From Mycolicibacterium iranicum (GTDB lineage: Bacteria; Actinomycetota; Actinomycetes; Mycobacteriales; Mycobacteriaceae): 64,000 nt of DNA. The first letter of the stretch is position 1. Each line of letters starts with the position of its first letter. The stretch covers positions 1 through 64,000 of the forward strand of contig NZ_LQPC01000054.1 in the NCBI RefSeq assembly GCF_002101705.1. Reading direction: 5' to 3'. Below the pieces are notes generated by a model that saw nothing but the letters and a program-made list of their open reading frames with translations, was not told the origin of the DNA and searched no databases. This document shows positions 19,071 to 28,225 of the stretch, one piece after another. The position numbers were made by a program, and so were the translations under genes.

Positions 19071-21404
19071 GTGACCTTCTCTGCCGCGATTGATTCTGTA
19101 AATGCCCGTCTCGCTGCGGAACTGGCGGTGGCGGAGAACCAGGTGGCCTCGGCGGTGCGCCTGCTCGACGAAGGCGCGACCGTGCCGTTCATCGCCCGGT
19201 ACCGCAAGGAGGCCACCGGCAGTCTCGACGACGGCCAACTCCGGTTGCTGGAGGAACGCCTCGGCTACCTGCGCGAGCTCGACGAGCGGCGCAACGCGGT
19301 GCTGGCCTCCATCAAGGAGCAGGGCAAGCTCACCGCCGAGCTGACCGCCGCACTGATGGCCGCCGACACCAAAGCCCGGGTCGAGGACATCTACCTGCCG
19401 TACAAGCCGAAGCGGCGCACCAAGGCGCAGATCGCCAGGGAAGCCGGCCTCGAGCCACTTGCCGAGCGGCTGCTGGCCGACCCCACGCATGCCCCCGAGG
19501 AAGTGGCTGCGGAGTTCCTCTCCGGCGAGGTCGCCGATGTCGCTGCAGCACTCGACGGCGCGCGACACATCATCGTCGAACGAGCCGCCGAAGACGCCGA
19601 GCTCGTCGGGGGACTGCGCGAGCGTTTCTGGGAGCAGGCTTCGGTACGGACCCGGCCCGCCTCCGATGACGCGTCGACCTCGGAGAAGGCGCAGAAGTTC
19701 CGGGACTACTTCGACCACACCGAGCCACTGGCGACGATGCCGTCGCATCGTGTGCTCGCCGTATTGCGCGGAGAGAAGGAACAGGCGCTCTCACTTGCTC
19801 TCGACGGCGGTGAGGACGCCCAGTACCAGGCGATGATCGCTGACGCACTCGGAGTGGACCTGGCCGCCGGAGGCGCGGCCACGCCGTGGCTGGCCGCCAC
19901 TGTCGGCTTTGCGTGGCGAACCCGGCTGTCGGTGTCGGCCTCGGTCGACGCACGTGTCCGGCTGAGGATGCGCGCCGAGGGGGACGCTGTCACGGTCTTC
20001 GCCAAGAACCTCAAGGATCTTCTTCTCGCAGCACCCGCGGGCAACCGCACCACGATGGGCCTCGATCCGGGTTTCCGAACCGGGGTCAAGGTCGCGGTCG
20101 TCGACGGCACCGGCAAGGTCGTCGATACCTGCGCGATATTCCCGCACCAGCCACAGAAGCAGTGGGATGCGGCCAAGGCCACGCTGGCCGCGTTGGCGGC
20201 CCGGCACGGCGTCGAACTGATCGCGATCGGCAACGGCACCGCGTCCCGCGAGACCGACGCTCTGGCAACCGAACTCATTGCAGAGATTCGAAGCGCGGGC
20301 GCGCCGGCGCCGGCCAAGGCAATCGTCAGTGAGGCCGGTGCATCGGTGTACTCGGCGTCGGCGTATGCGGCGCACGAGTTGCCCGAGCTCGACGTCACGC
20401 TGCGTGGTGCCGTGTCGATCGCGCGCCGCCTGCAGGATCCCCTGGCGGAGCTGGTCAAGATCGAGCCGAAGTCGATCGGCGTGGGCCAGTATCAGCACGA
20501 CGTGGCCCCGGGCACCTTGGCCAAGAGTCTGGGTGCCGTCGTCGAGGATGCGGTGAACGCGGTCGGGGTGGACCTGAACACGGCGTCGGTGCCGCTGCTG
20601 TCCCGCGTTTCGGGGATCACCGAATCGCTGGCCGAGGCGATCGTCGCCTACCGCGACAAGTCGGGCCGGTTCCGCAACCGGCGTGCGCTGCTCGACGTTC
20701 CGCGCTTGGGCCCCAAGGCTTTTGAGCAGTGTGCGGGATTCCTGCGGATTCGCGACGGCGAGGATCCGCTCGACGCGTCCGGGGTGCATCCGGAGTCTTA
20801 TCCGGTGGTCCGGCGCATCCTCGACCGGGCAGGTCTGACGCTTAGTGAGATCATCGGCGACGAGCGTGCCCTGCGCTCTCTGCGGCCCTCGGATTTCGCC
20901 GACGAGAGGTTCGGAATTCCGACCGTCACCGACATTCTCGGCGAGCTGGAGAAGCCGGGGCGCGACCCGAGGCCGGCGTTCACCACCGCCACATTCGCGG
21001 CCGGCGTCGAGAAGGTCGCCGACCTGAAGGTCGGCATGGTCTTGGAAGGTGTGGTCACAAATGTGGCCGCATTCGGCGCCTTCGTCGACGTCGGCGTGCA
21101 CCAAGATGGGCTCGTGCACGTCTCCGCGATGGCCGACCGCTACGTCTCCGACCCCCATGAAGTGGTGCGGTCGGGTCAGGTGGTGCGCGTCAAGGTTGTC
21201 GACGTCGACGTGGAGCGGCAGCGAATCGGGCTGACCCTTCGCCTCAACGACGAGGTCAAGCCGGGCCGAGCCCCGCGCAAGGACGAGCGGTCCCGTAGCA
21301 CGCCGCGAAAACCTCAGCGCACCAACAACTCCAGCGGTCGCGACACCAAGCGCCCCAGCGGATCACTGGCGCAGGCGCTGCGCGACGCCGGCTTCGGACG
21401 ATGA
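19071..21404 (+). CDS. tex: Tex family RNA-binding transcription accessory protein
   Basis: About 777 aa. The N-terminal helical region is typical (TVPFIARYRKEATG; DIYLPYKPKRRTKAQ). A YqgF/RNase H-like domain begins near residue 330 (LDPGFRTGVKVAVVDG), helix-hairpin-helix units follow (GVDLNTASVPLLSRVSGI), and a C-terminal S1 domain lies near 650-725 (GMVLEGVVTNVAAFGAFVD). Tex binds RNA and nucleic acids near transcribing polymerase. The start is GTG 19071, giving the family N-terminus FSAAIDSVNARLAAELAV. The basic tail after S1 is low-complexity. Its stop overlaps the start of a lipoprotein gene by 4 bp. Confidence 0.95.
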   Translation: MTFSAAIDSVNARLAAELAVAENQVASAVRLLDEGATVPFIARYRKEATGSLDDGQLRLLEERLGYLRELDERRNAVLASIKEQGKLTAELTAALMAADTKARVEDIYLPYKPKRRTKAQIAREAGLEPLAERLLADPTHAPEEVAAEFLSGEVADVAAALDGARHIIVERAAEDAELVGGLRERFWEQASVRTRPASDDASTSEKAQKFRDYFDHTEPLATMPSHRVLAVLRGEKEQALSLALDGGEDAQYQAMIADALGVDLAAGGAATPWLAATVGFAWRTRLSVSASVDARVRLRMRAEGDAVTVFAKNLKDLLLAAPAGNRTTMGLDPGFRTGVKVAVVDGTGKVVDTCAIFPHQPQKQWDAAKATLAALAARHGVELIAIGNGTASRETDALATELIAEIRSAGAPAPAKAIVSEAGASVYSASAYAAHELPELDVTLRGAVSIARRLQDPLAELVKIEPKSIGVGQYQHDVAPGTLAKSLGAVVEDAVNAVGVDLNTASVPLLSRVSGITESLAEAIVAYRDKSGRFRNRRALLDVPRLGPKAFEQCAGFLRIRDGEDPLDASGVHPESYPVVRRILDRAGLTLSEIIGDERALRSLRPSDFADERFGIPTVTDILGELEKPGRDPRPAFTTATFAAGVEKVADLKVGMVLEGVVTNVAAFGAFVDVGVHQDGLVHVSAMADRYVSDPHEVVRSGQVVRVKVVDVDVERQRIGLTLRLNDEVKPGRAPRKDERSRSTPRKPQRTNNSSGRDTKRPSGSLAQALRDAGFGR

Positions 21405-22066
21405 CTTCGGCAGCGCGTCGAGTGGGGGCGGCTGAGCTCGCAGCAGTCGCCGCCTGCCTCGTCGCGCTGCTCGGTGGCTGCACACGCCACGTCGATCAAC
21501 CGCGGGCAAAACCCGAGTCCCTCGCCGCCCCGATCGGCACACTGCAGGTGGTCGACCTGCTCAGTCCGAAGGTGATCGGGGAGGACGGCAACCTGTTCGT
21601 CGTCGCAGAACCAGAGCGCTGTGCCGGTCTGGGCCGCGAGGTCGAGCCGCCGTTCATCGAGGCGGGCAGGCCTCTTGCCACCGACGGGGGCCACTGGACC
21701 AGCGACGACGGACAGTACTTCGTCGAGGAGATGGTCGCGGTGTACCGGGCGGAGTTCGATCCCGCCGCCGCTCTGCAGGCGGTGCGGGAAACCATCGACG
21801 AGTGCGACGGCACCACGCTGTCAGTCACCACGATGCGTGATCGCGTGTACGACTTCGAGGTCCAACCGCCGCCGGCGGAGGGGCCTGACGGCAGCGTGCT
21901 GTGGTCCCTGCGGGCCTTCGACTGGAACTGCGACAACCTGTTCGTCGCGGCCCACAACGCCGCCATCGAGATCACCACGTGCGGTGCGACCCCGGGCTTC
22001 GACGTCGTCGGGTTGGCCGAGGAAGCGCTCGAGCGCATCGAGCGGCTGGCCAACACCACGGCGTAG
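21401..22066 (+). CDS. Lipoprotein with PknH-like sensor domain
   Basis: 221 aa. The signal peptide ends in the lipobox LLGGC (cysteine about 27). The mature domain has cysteine pairs (ERCAGLG, IDECDGTT, DWNCDN, ITTCGAT) and the layout of the PknH extracellular sensor family (PknH_C), common in mycobacterial Lpp/Lpq lipoproteins. It is probably a surface sensor or binding protein; no ligand is known. It begins inside the tex stop codon (ATGA overlap), an odd pairing that implies coupled translation of a cytoplasmic RNA-binding protein and a surface protein. Its TAG abuts the stop of eutC with no gap. Confidence 0.7.
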   Translation: MTSAARRVGAAELAAVAACLVALLGGCTRHVDQPRAKPESLAAPIGTLQVVDLLSPKVIGEDGNLFVVAEPERCAGLGREVEPPFIEAGRPLATDGGHWTSDDGQYFVEEMVAVYRAEFDPAAALQAVRETIDECDGTTLSVTTMRDRVYDFEVQPPPAEGPDGSVLWSLRAFDWNCDNLFVAAHNAAIEITTCGATPGFDVVGLAEEALERIERLANTTA

Positions 22067-22819
22067 TCAGGCCTCGAGCTCGGCGCGAGAGCTGTCTTTG
22101 AGGTCGACGCCGGACCGCCCCAGCCTGCGTGCACCGGTCACCAGCGCCGCCGCGATGCGTGCCGCGGTGGCGTAGTCGAGGCCGCCAGGCGGGTGGATGT
22201 TCGAGATGCAGTTGCGGTCGGCGTCCGTACGGCCCGGCCGGGGCAGGTGGGTCAGGTAGATACCGAGACTGTCGGCGACCGACAGTCCGGGTCGTTCGCC
22301 GATGACCATCAACAGTGTCGACACACCGAGTGCGGCACCGATGTGGTCCCCGAGCGCCACCCGCGCCTGGGTGGCAATGACTGGTGGCGCCAGCCGATAA
22401 GCGCCGCCCAGCTCGCCGGCGAGCGCGGCCAGCAGGTTGGCGCCGTGGTCGGCCAGCGCCCGCGGAGACAGGCCGTCGGCGAGCACGACGCCGACGTCGG
22501 CGCCGCAGTGCGGCACCGCGCTCAGGTCTACCGGCGCGCGCCCGAGGTCCGGGCGCCGCAGATACTCGCTGCGGTCGGCGGCCCGGCTGCGCACGTGAGT
22601 CGGCGTTCCCAGGCCGAGAGCCTCGACCTCGGAGGCGAGTGCTTGCGCGTCGAGCGGGACGTGCACCGCGTCGCGCGCCGCCGAATGCGCCGCCTTGAAC
22701 TCGAGCACACGCCGAGACGGTAGCGCATTACCACTGCGGCCCAACCCGATTCGCGCCTGGGTGCTCCGGCGCAGCGGCGCCCACACATCGTCGGCGGGAA
22801 GATTGTGTTCGGTCGTCAT
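22067..22819 (-). CDS. eutC: Ethanolamine ammonia-lyase small subunit
   Basis: 250 aa. EutC with EutB cleaves ethanolamine to acetaldehyde and ammonia using adenosylcobalamin. Recognisable parts are RRSTQARIGLGRSGN, the VVLADGLSPRALADHG region, PPVIATQARVALGD, and LPRPGRTDADRNCISNI with the family cysteine near the B12 site. The start ATG 22819 overlaps the eutB stop by 4 bp (ATGA). The longer frame upstream lies inside eutB and is not used. It is the last gene of a three-gene operon. Confidence 0.95.
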   Translation of the reverse strand: MTTEHNLPADDVWAPLRRSTQARIGLGRSGNALPSRRVLEFKAAHSAARDAVHVPLDAQALASEVEALGLGTPTHVRSRAADRSEYLRRPDLGRAPVDLSAVPHCGADVGVVLADGLSPRALADHGANLLAALAGELGGAYRLAPPVIATQARVALGDHIGAALGVSTLLMVIGERPGLSVADSLGIYLTHLPRPGRTDADRNCISNIHPPGGLDYATAARIAAALVTGARRLGRSGVDLKDSSRAELEA

Positions 22820-24225
22820 TGACCTGCCGCCAGGGCCAGCAGGGGAGAGGCGGCGGGATCTACCGGGAGAATGCGGCCCTCGCCGTCGGCCATCCCCAGC
22901 CGCGCCAGCCACGCCTCGAATTCGGGTGCCGGTCGCAGCCCCAGGGCCTTGCGCACGTAGAGCGCGTCGTGGAACGCCAGGCTCTGGTAGCCGAGCATGA
23001 CGTCGTCGGCCCCAGGCACAGTGATGACGAAGGCGGCACCGGCCACCCCGAGAAGCGTGAGCAGGGTGTCCATGTCGTCCTGGTCGGCTTCGGCATGGTT
23101 GGTGTAACAGACGTCGACACCCATCGGCAGTCCAAGAAGCTTGCCACAGAAGTGATCTTCCAAGCCGGCCCGCACGATCTGCTTGCCGTCGTAGAGGTAC
23201 TCAGGTCCGATGAAACCGACAACGGTGTTCACCAGCAACGGGTTCAGAGCTCGGGCAACGGCGTAGGCGCGGGTCTCCAGGGTCTGCTGGTCGACGGGCT
23301 TTCCGCCGGTGCCCAGATGCGCGCCTGCCGACAAGGCCGATCCTTGCCCGGTCTCCAGGTACATGACGTTGTCGCCGACGGTGCCGCGACCCAGCGAACG
23401 GCCCGCCTCGTCGGCTTCGTGCAACATCGGCAGGTTGATGCCGAAACTCGCGTTCGCACCTTGGGTTCCGGCGATCGACTGGAACACCAGGTCGACCGGG
23501 GCGCCCCGCTCGATGAGGTCGATCGTCGTCGTCACATGTGTCAGCACGCACGACTGCATCGGTATGTCGAATCGCTGGCGGATCTCGTCGAGCAGATGCA
23601 ACAGATCCGACGTCGCATGAGGTGAGTCGGTGGCCGGGTTGATGCCGATCACCGCGTCGCCGCACCCCATCAGCAGCCCGTCGAGGGTCGCCGCCGCGAT
23701 CCCGCGGGGGTCGTCGGTCGGATGGTTGGGCTGCAAGCGGGTGGCCAGCGTGCCCGGAACTCCGATCGATGTGCGGAATGCGGCATGTACGGTCGTAGCG
23801 GCGGCGACGGCGATCAGGTCCTGGTTGCGCATGATCTTCGACACCGCGGCGACCATCTCCGGTGTCAGTCCTGCGGTGACCGCCGCGATGCGCTCGGCGC
23901 TGTCTGGTTGAGATGCGCTGTCCAACAACCAATCCCGTAATCCGCCCACCGTAAGATGTGCGATCGGCGCGAAGGCGGCCCGATCATGGGTGTCGATGAT
24001 CAGACGGGTGACGTCGTCGGTTTCATAGGGGACGACCTGCTCGTCCAGGAACGTCGCCAGCGGAAGGTCGGCGAGAACCCAAGCCGCAGCTGCCCTTTCG
24101 GCGTCGGACTGGGCTGCGCACCCGGCCAGTTCATCGCCCGAGCGCAGCGGCGTCGCCTTGGCCATCACGTCGACCAGCCCGTCGAACTGATAGGTGTGCC
24201 CGGAGATCTGCTGGCGGTAGGTCAT
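22816..24225 (-). CDS. eutB: Ethanolamine ammonia-lyase large subunit
   Basis: 469 aa, a normal EutB length. It forms the TIM barrel that holds ethanolamine and the cobalamin radical. Family sequence includes VMAKATPLRSGDELAG near the start, GDAVIGINPATDS, FQSIAGTQGANASFGI, and the C-terminal GVDVCYTNHAEADQDDMD. It is flanked by the permease upstream and eutC downstream with 4-bp overlaps on both sides. No reactivase (eutA) or microcompartment gene is present in the window, so this looks like the simple, shell-less form of the pathway. Confidence 0.96.
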   Translation of the reverse strand: MTYRQQISGHTYQFDGLVDVMAKATPLRSGDELAGCAAQSDAERAAAAWVLADLPLATFLDEQVVPYETDDVTRLIIDTHDRAAFAPIAHLTVGGLRDWLLDSASQPDSAERIAAVTAGLTPEMVAAVSKIMRNQDLIAVAAATTVHAAFRTSIGVPGTLATRLQPNHPTDDPRGIAAATLDGLLMGCGDAVIGINPATDSPHATSDLLHLLDEIRQRFDIPMQSCVLTHVTTTIDLIERGAPVDLVFQSIAGTQGANASFGINLPMLHEADEAGRSLGRGTVGDNVMYLETGQGSALSAGAHLGTGGKPVDQQTLETRAYAVARALNPLLVNTVVGFIGPEYLYDGKQIVRAGLEDHFCGKLLGLPMGVDVCYTNHAEADQDDMDTLLTLLGVAGAAFVITVPGADDVMLGYQSLAFHDALYVRKALGLRPAPEFEAWLARLGMADGEGRILPVDPAASPLLALAAGQ

Positions 24226-25631
24226 CTGAGCTCGTCCTCGGCGGCGGCCAGTGCGGCGAACTCCTCATCGGGGGAGTTGGCGACCAAGCGGTGCCGGCTG
24301 TAGAGCCCGAAGTACGCCATGAACAGCGCGAAGACGACGAGGCAGCACAGGGCGGCGATGTGGTCGACGAGGAACGTCGCGATCACGGCCAGCACCGCCA
24401 CGACCAGAGCGAATCCGGTGGTGACGACGCCACCGGGGGTCCGGTAGGGCCGCGGCATCTCCGGTTCACGCCTGCGCAGCACGATGTGGCTGACCATCAT
24501 CAGCACATAGCTCAGCGCGGCGCCGAACACTGCCATGTTGAGTAGTAGTGCTCCCTGGCCGGTCAGCGACAGGGCGAACCCGATCAGCCCGGGCACGATC
24601 AGTGCGAGCGTCGGGGCCTTGCGCGAGTTGGTCACCGACAGCGCGGTGGGCAGATAGCCCGCGCGCGACAGTGCGAACAGCTGTCGCGAGTAGGCGTAGA
24701 TGATCGAGAAGAAGCTGGCGATCAGGCCGGCAAGCCCGATGTAGTTGACGACCTTGGCCCACATGCTGTCGCCCAGTGCTTCGACCAGAGGATTGCCGGA
24801 CTCCGACATCGCCGCGGCCCCACCTGCACCCGTAGTCAGGACCAGTACCGCGACGCAGGTGACCAACAGCACCGCCATTGCCGCGATGATGCCCCGCGGC
24901 ACATTGCGCTCCGGTCGGTCAGTTTCCTCGGCGGCCAGCGGCACTCCCTCGATCGCGAGGAAGAACCAGATCGCGAATGGGATGGCCGCCCACACGCCGA
25001 GCAGGCCGAAGGGCAACAGCTCGGATGCCCCTGCCGCGTCGGTGACGGCGATGTCGGTGAGGTTGGCGGGATCGAACCGCCCGACGGCGGCGACGGCGAA
25101 CACGATGAGTCCGATGAGCGCGATCGCGGTGATGACGAACATGACTTTGAGCGCTTCACCCACTCCCGACAGGTGGATGCCGATGAAGATCGCGTACGCC
25201 GCGAGATAGACCCACCAGCCGTCCGTGATGCCGAAGAGGCCGAGGGATTCGACGTAGGCGCCGATGAACGTCGCGATGGCGGCCGGTGCGATCGCGTACT
25301 CGATCAGGATCGCGGTGCCGGTGGCGAAGCCGCCCCATGGTCCGAGAGCCCGCCGGGCGAACGTGTAGCCACCGCCGGCCGCGGGCAATGCCGAGGACAG
25401 TTCCGCCATGCCGAGGACGAGGGCGAGATACATCCCGGCGATGATCACCGCGGCGATCGCCAGTCCTCCGAACCCACCCTCGGCCAGGCCGAAGTTCCAG
25501 CCGGAGTAATCGCCGGAGATGACGTAGCTGACGCCCAACCCGGCCAGCAGCACCCAGCCTGCGGTGCCCCGCTTCAGCTGGCGCTTCTCCAGATAGGTGT
25601 CGGATTCGCGGTGTTCTTCGACGCCTTTCAC
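24222..25631 (-). CDS. Ethanolamine permease (APC superfamily)
   Basis: 469 aa with about 12 membrane helices. The start region SYVISGDYSGWNFGLAEGG is characteristic of the ethanolamine permease branch of the APC family; AAEETDRPERNVPRG and RPYRTPGG are also typical. It brings ethanolamine in for EutBC, with which it forms an operon (ATGA overlap at 24222-24225). The start is GTG 25631 behind GGGAG. The upstream region carries three GTTGC repeats that may be the operator. Confidence 0.9.
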   Translation of the reverse strand: MKGVEEHRESDTYLEKRQLKRGTAGWVLLAGLGVSYVISGDYSGWNFGLAEGGFGGLAIAAVIIAGMYLALVLGMAELSSALPAAGGGYTFARRALGPWGGFATGTAILIEYAIAPAAIATFIGAYVESLGLFGITDGWWVYLAAYAIFIGIHLSGVGEALKVMFVITAIALIGLIVFAVAAVGRFDPANLTDIAVTDAAGASELLPFGLLGVWAAIPFAIWFFLAIEGVPLAAEETDRPERNVPRGIIAAMAVLLVTCVAVLVLTTGAGGAAAMSESGNPLVEALGDSMWAKVVNYIGLAGLIASFFSIIYAYSRQLFALSRAGYLPTALSVTNSRKAPTLALIVPGLIGFALSLTGQGALLLNMAVFGAALSYVLMMVSHIVLRRREPEMPRPYRTPGGVVTTGFALVVAVLAVIATFLVDHIAALCCLVVFALFMAYFGLYSRHRLVANSPDEEFAALAAAEDELR

Positions 25632-25670
25632 GAGACGTGTCTCCCTTCATCGATGTGACCCAGCACACTA

Positions 25671-25699
25671 GTTGCCAAAGGGTTGCATTGACGTTGCAT
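25671..25699. promoter_or_regulatory. Three GTTGC direct repeats at 11-bp spacing (operator candidate)
   Basis: GTTGCCA (25671), GTTGCAT (25682) and GTTGCAT (25693) repeat exactly every 11 bp. An inverted GGCAAC occurs at 25722-25727. They lie 40-68 bp upstream of the ethanolamine permease start. Phased direct repeats at this distance suggest a regulator binding cooperatively along one face of the DNA. No regulator gene is adjacent. Confidence 0.45.
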
Positions 25700-25849
25700 G
25701 AAAACGTGAAAAGCTTTGCCGGGCAACACATTTGACGTAACGGGAACAGGCGGGATCCACGCGACGACGACGTCGCACCCCGCTAGACGCGCGGGACCCG
25801 TGGGTTGGCGTTACGCTCCTGCCGATCCGCCGAGTGCCCGGGACGGATT

Positions 25850-25873
25850 TAAAGGTCGCTCACCCGACCTTTA
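25850..25873. promoter_or_regulatory. Perfect 9-bp inverted repeat, operator candidate
   Basis: TAAAGGTCG (25850-25858) and CGACCTTTA (25865-25873) are exact complements separated by CTCACC. The site is 117 bp upstream of GTG 25990. It could be a dimer operator or an RNA hairpin; the AT-rich outer bases favour an operator. It does not occur before the paralogous gene at 8176. Confidence 0.45.
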
Positions 25874-25989
25874 GCGAAGCCTAAGGGCTGTGCGGAGCGG
25901 TGTCCAGCCATGCGCACGCACAACCTCACCTGTAACACCGGCCCGGCAGTGTTCGATGGATCACACAAGAACGACGATAAGGGGACGGC

Positions 25990-26979
25990 GTGGGCATGGT
26001 GCTGGGGTTGTCACTGACCTCCGACGATGTCGTCTGGGTGTTGGTCGACGAGGCTGACGGCACGGTAATCGACCACGACGTCATCGAGGTTCACGAGGAC
26101 GCCGAGATGGCGGGCGCCGCGGCCCGCGGTGCCCACGCGATCGCGACCAACGGCGGGTTCGACGTCACCGGCGTCCGGCTCACCTGGTCCGATGTAGTGG
26201 CTCAGGATGGGCTGCGGCTGCGTACGCGCCTGAGCGCCTGCGGTTTCCGCACGGTGGAGGTCGTTCCTTATCGCTGTGCCGTCGCTGTGATGGTGCATCC
26301 TGACACCGAGCCCGGACTTGCTCTGGCTTATGGGGCCGCGGTCGCCAAGGTCGAGCCGAGCGAGGCGATCACGGCGCCGGTCGCTCGACAGGCCTCGGCC
26401 CGTCGCCGCCTCTCCAGGACACGCATCGGGGTCGGACTGCTCGGTGCGGCCGCCGTCGCGGCTCTCGGCGGTTTGCTGCTCTCGTCGGGTTCCGTTGCGC
26501 CCGTCGAGCAGACCGCCACCGCGGCAGCGTCAGCGCCCCTGCCCGATCCGGGCTGGGTGGCCGTGCCCGCGCCCTCCGACAGCGCGGCCAGCACCGTCCG
26601 CAAGGTGGTCAAGTCGCCCGAAGGAGTCGCCGACGAGGTTGACCAACGCCAGGTCGCTGTCCCGGTTCGCCAGGTTCAGCCCGCGGCGCCCGCGCCGGTG
26701 GCGCCGTCGATGGCCGCCGCGACCGGCGTGCCGCACCTCCCCGAAGGGGTCCCGCATCTCGCGGCGCCGGCCGATGTACCCGTCGTCGCGCCCTCCGCGG
26801 AGGTGCCTGCTGCCGTTGCCGCGGCAGCGCCCCTACCCGAATCGGCTCCTGTGCCCGAAAGCCTCCCGGCTCCAGAGGTGGTACCGACCGGCGAGCCGCA
26901 CCTGCCCGAGGGGCAGCCGGTGCTGCCGTCGGCCCCCGAGATGACAGATCCGGCAATTCTGTTCAGTGCGCTGCCCTGA
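25990..26979 (+). CDS. DUF7159-like membrane protein with Pro/Ala-rich tail (paralog 2)
   Basis: 329 aa from GTG 25990 (ATG 25996 is an alternative). It aligns without gaps over the first ~92 residues with the protein at 8176-9327: VLGLSLT, VWVLVD, GVRLTW, GLRLRT, GFRTVEVV, and then LAYGAA. The membrane helix is at about 145-166. The outer tail is Pro/Ala-rich, with repeated PHLPEG, a GEPHL shared with paralog 1, and the terminal FSALP. The conserved last residues in otherwise drifting tails suggest a C-terminal docking motif. The linker between core and membrane is shorter than in paralog 1. Function unknown; the actin/Hsp70-like fold is my inference. Confidence 0.7.
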   Translation: MGMVLGLSLTSDDVVWVLVDEADGTVIDHDVIEVHEDAEMAGAAARGAHAIATNGGFDVTGVRLTWSDVVAQDGLRLRTRLSACGFRTVEVVPYRCAVAVMVHPDTEPGLALAYGAAVAKVEPSEAITAPVARQASARRRLSRTRIGVGLLGAAAVAALGGLLLSSGSVAPVEQTATAAASAPLPDPGWVAVPAPSDSAASTVRKVVKSPEGVADEVDQRQVAVPVRQVQPAAPAPVAPSMAAATGVPHLPEGVPHLAAPADVPVVAPSAEVPAAVAAAAPLPESAPVPESLPAPEVVPTGEPHLPEGQPVLPSAPEMTDPAILFSALP

Positions 26980-26997
26980 CGGGTTAATCTCGACGCC

Positions 26998-28191
26998 GTG
27001 ACGGCGGTGACGCACCAATTCGATACCGAAAACAGTCTCGTCGACCGGGCCCGCGGGCTGCGCGACCTGGTCCGTGAACAGGCAGCGACGTCGGAACGCG
27101 AACGCACGCTGAGCCCCGAGATCGTCGAAGCGATGTGGGCGAGCGGATTGATGACGGCTTTCAATGCGCAGGCCGCGGGCGGTGTCGAGCCAACGTTCAC
27201 CGAGATGATCGAGACGTGGATCGAAATGGCTTGGCAGGACGGGTCATTCGGGTGGATCGGGATCGCGAATCTGCCGTCGTCGTTTGCCGCGTCGGCCTAC
27301 CTTTCCGACGCCGGGTTCGCCGAAGTGTTCACCGCCAACGGCAACCGCGTCACGATGGGCGGTCAGTTCTTCCCCAACGGGCAGGGAGTCGCCGTCGACG
27401 GCGGCTACCGCCTGACCGGATCGTGGAGCTTCGGCTCGGGAACCGGTCACGCCCAATACGTCGCCGCCGGGTTCTTCCCCATGGTCGACGGAGAGATGCA
27501 GTGGATCAGCGAAGGTGTGCCCGACATGCGAGTCGCCGTCGTGCCCCGCGCAGACGTTGCGTTCAACGACGGCTGGCACGTACAGGGTTTGAAGGGCACC
27601 GGCTCCTACGACTACGCCGTCACCGACGTGTTCGTTCCCCACGACCGCACGTTTGCGCTGTTCACGCGCGAGCCCAAGCGGGGCAATTCGGCGGCGATGC
27701 GGATGGGCATGATGCCGGTCACCGCCGCGGGCCACGCCGCGTGGGCCCTCGGGGTCGCGCAAAGCATGCTCGACGACGTCGCGGAGCTCGCCGAAACGAA
27801 ATTCCGGATGAGCGACATGGCATCGCTGGCAAGCAGGCCGACGTTCCAGAAGGGTCTCGCGCATCATGTTGCAGCATGGCGAGCGGCCCGTCTGCTGGTG
27901 CTCGACGCGTTCACCACTGCCGAGGCGGTCGTCGGCGGGGGAGGCGAGCTGACTCCGACGTTGCGCGCCGATATGCGAGTTGCGGCGGTGTTCGCCACCG
28001 ACACCGCACGATCATGTGCGGAATGGGCGCACCTGGTGGCGGGAACCTCCAGCATCCGCGAGGGCAGCCGGCTGGAGCGGGCCTTCCGTGACATCTACAC
28101 CGGAACACAGCACGCCTTCATCAGCGAGAAGGTCGCCATCGACGCCGCGCAGGTGTGGCTGGGGATCGTCGAGGATCAGTTCGGGCTCTGA
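26998..28191 (+). CDS. Acyl-CoA dehydrogenase-fold flavoprotein (group D monooxygenase-like)
   Basis: 397 aa from GTG 26998. It has the acyl-CoA dehydrogenase fold without the catalytic glutamate context of true dehydrogenases. The parts GGYRLTGSWSFGSGTGHAQYV, GLKGTGSYDYAVTDVFVP and the C-terminal SIREGSRLERAFRDIYTGTQHAF are those of the HsaA/HpaB-like group D flavin monooxygenases and related proteins. These take reduced FMN/FAD from a partner reductase. The substrate is unknown; an aromatic or steroid-derived compound is likely in a mycobacterium. It follows paralog 2 by 18 bp, so the two may be co-transcribed. A hairpin terminator follows. Confidence 0.8.
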   Translation: MTAVTHQFDTENSLVDRARGLRDLVREQAATSERERTLSPEIVEAMWASGLMTAFNAQAAGGVEPTFTEMIETWIEMAWQDGSFGWIGIANLPSSFAASAYLSDAGFAEVFTANGNRVTMGGQFFPNGQGVAVDGGYRLTGSWSFGSGTGHAQYVAAGFFPMVDGEMQWISEGVPDMRVAVVPRADVAFNDGWHVQGLKGTGSYDYAVTDVFVPHDRTFALFTREPKRGNSAAMRMGMMPVTAAGHAAWALGVAQSMLDDVAELAETKFRMSDMASLASRPTFQKGLAHHVAAWRAARLLVLDAFTTAEAVVGGGGELTPTLRADMRVAAVFATDTARSCAEWAHLVAGTSSIREGSRLERAFRDIYTGTQHAFISEKVAIDAAQVWLGIVEDQFGL

Positions 28192-28225
28192 GGCTCTGCG
28201 CGGGTCGGTCAGCGGCCGCGGCGTG

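Larger units (their letters stand above)
25632..25989. other. 358-bp divergent intergenic region, ethanolamine operon / paralog 2
   Basis: No gene is seen here. The left part (25671-25740) is AT-richer, with repeats of GTTGC in front of the ethanolamine permease gene. The right part holds a perfect 9-bp inverted repeat (25850-25873) upstream of the gene at 25990. I looked for a cobalamin riboswitch on the minus strand and saw no B12-box-like sequence. Confidence 0.6.

Noticed and set aside
19791..21158. Minus-strand open frame of about 455 codons opposite tex
   Set aside because: Shadow of tex with no recognisable domain.
25632..25989. Cobalamin riboswitch upstream of the ethanolamine operon
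   Set aside because: I looked for a B12 box and extended pairing on the minus strand and saw none; the region holds repeats better read as protein sites.
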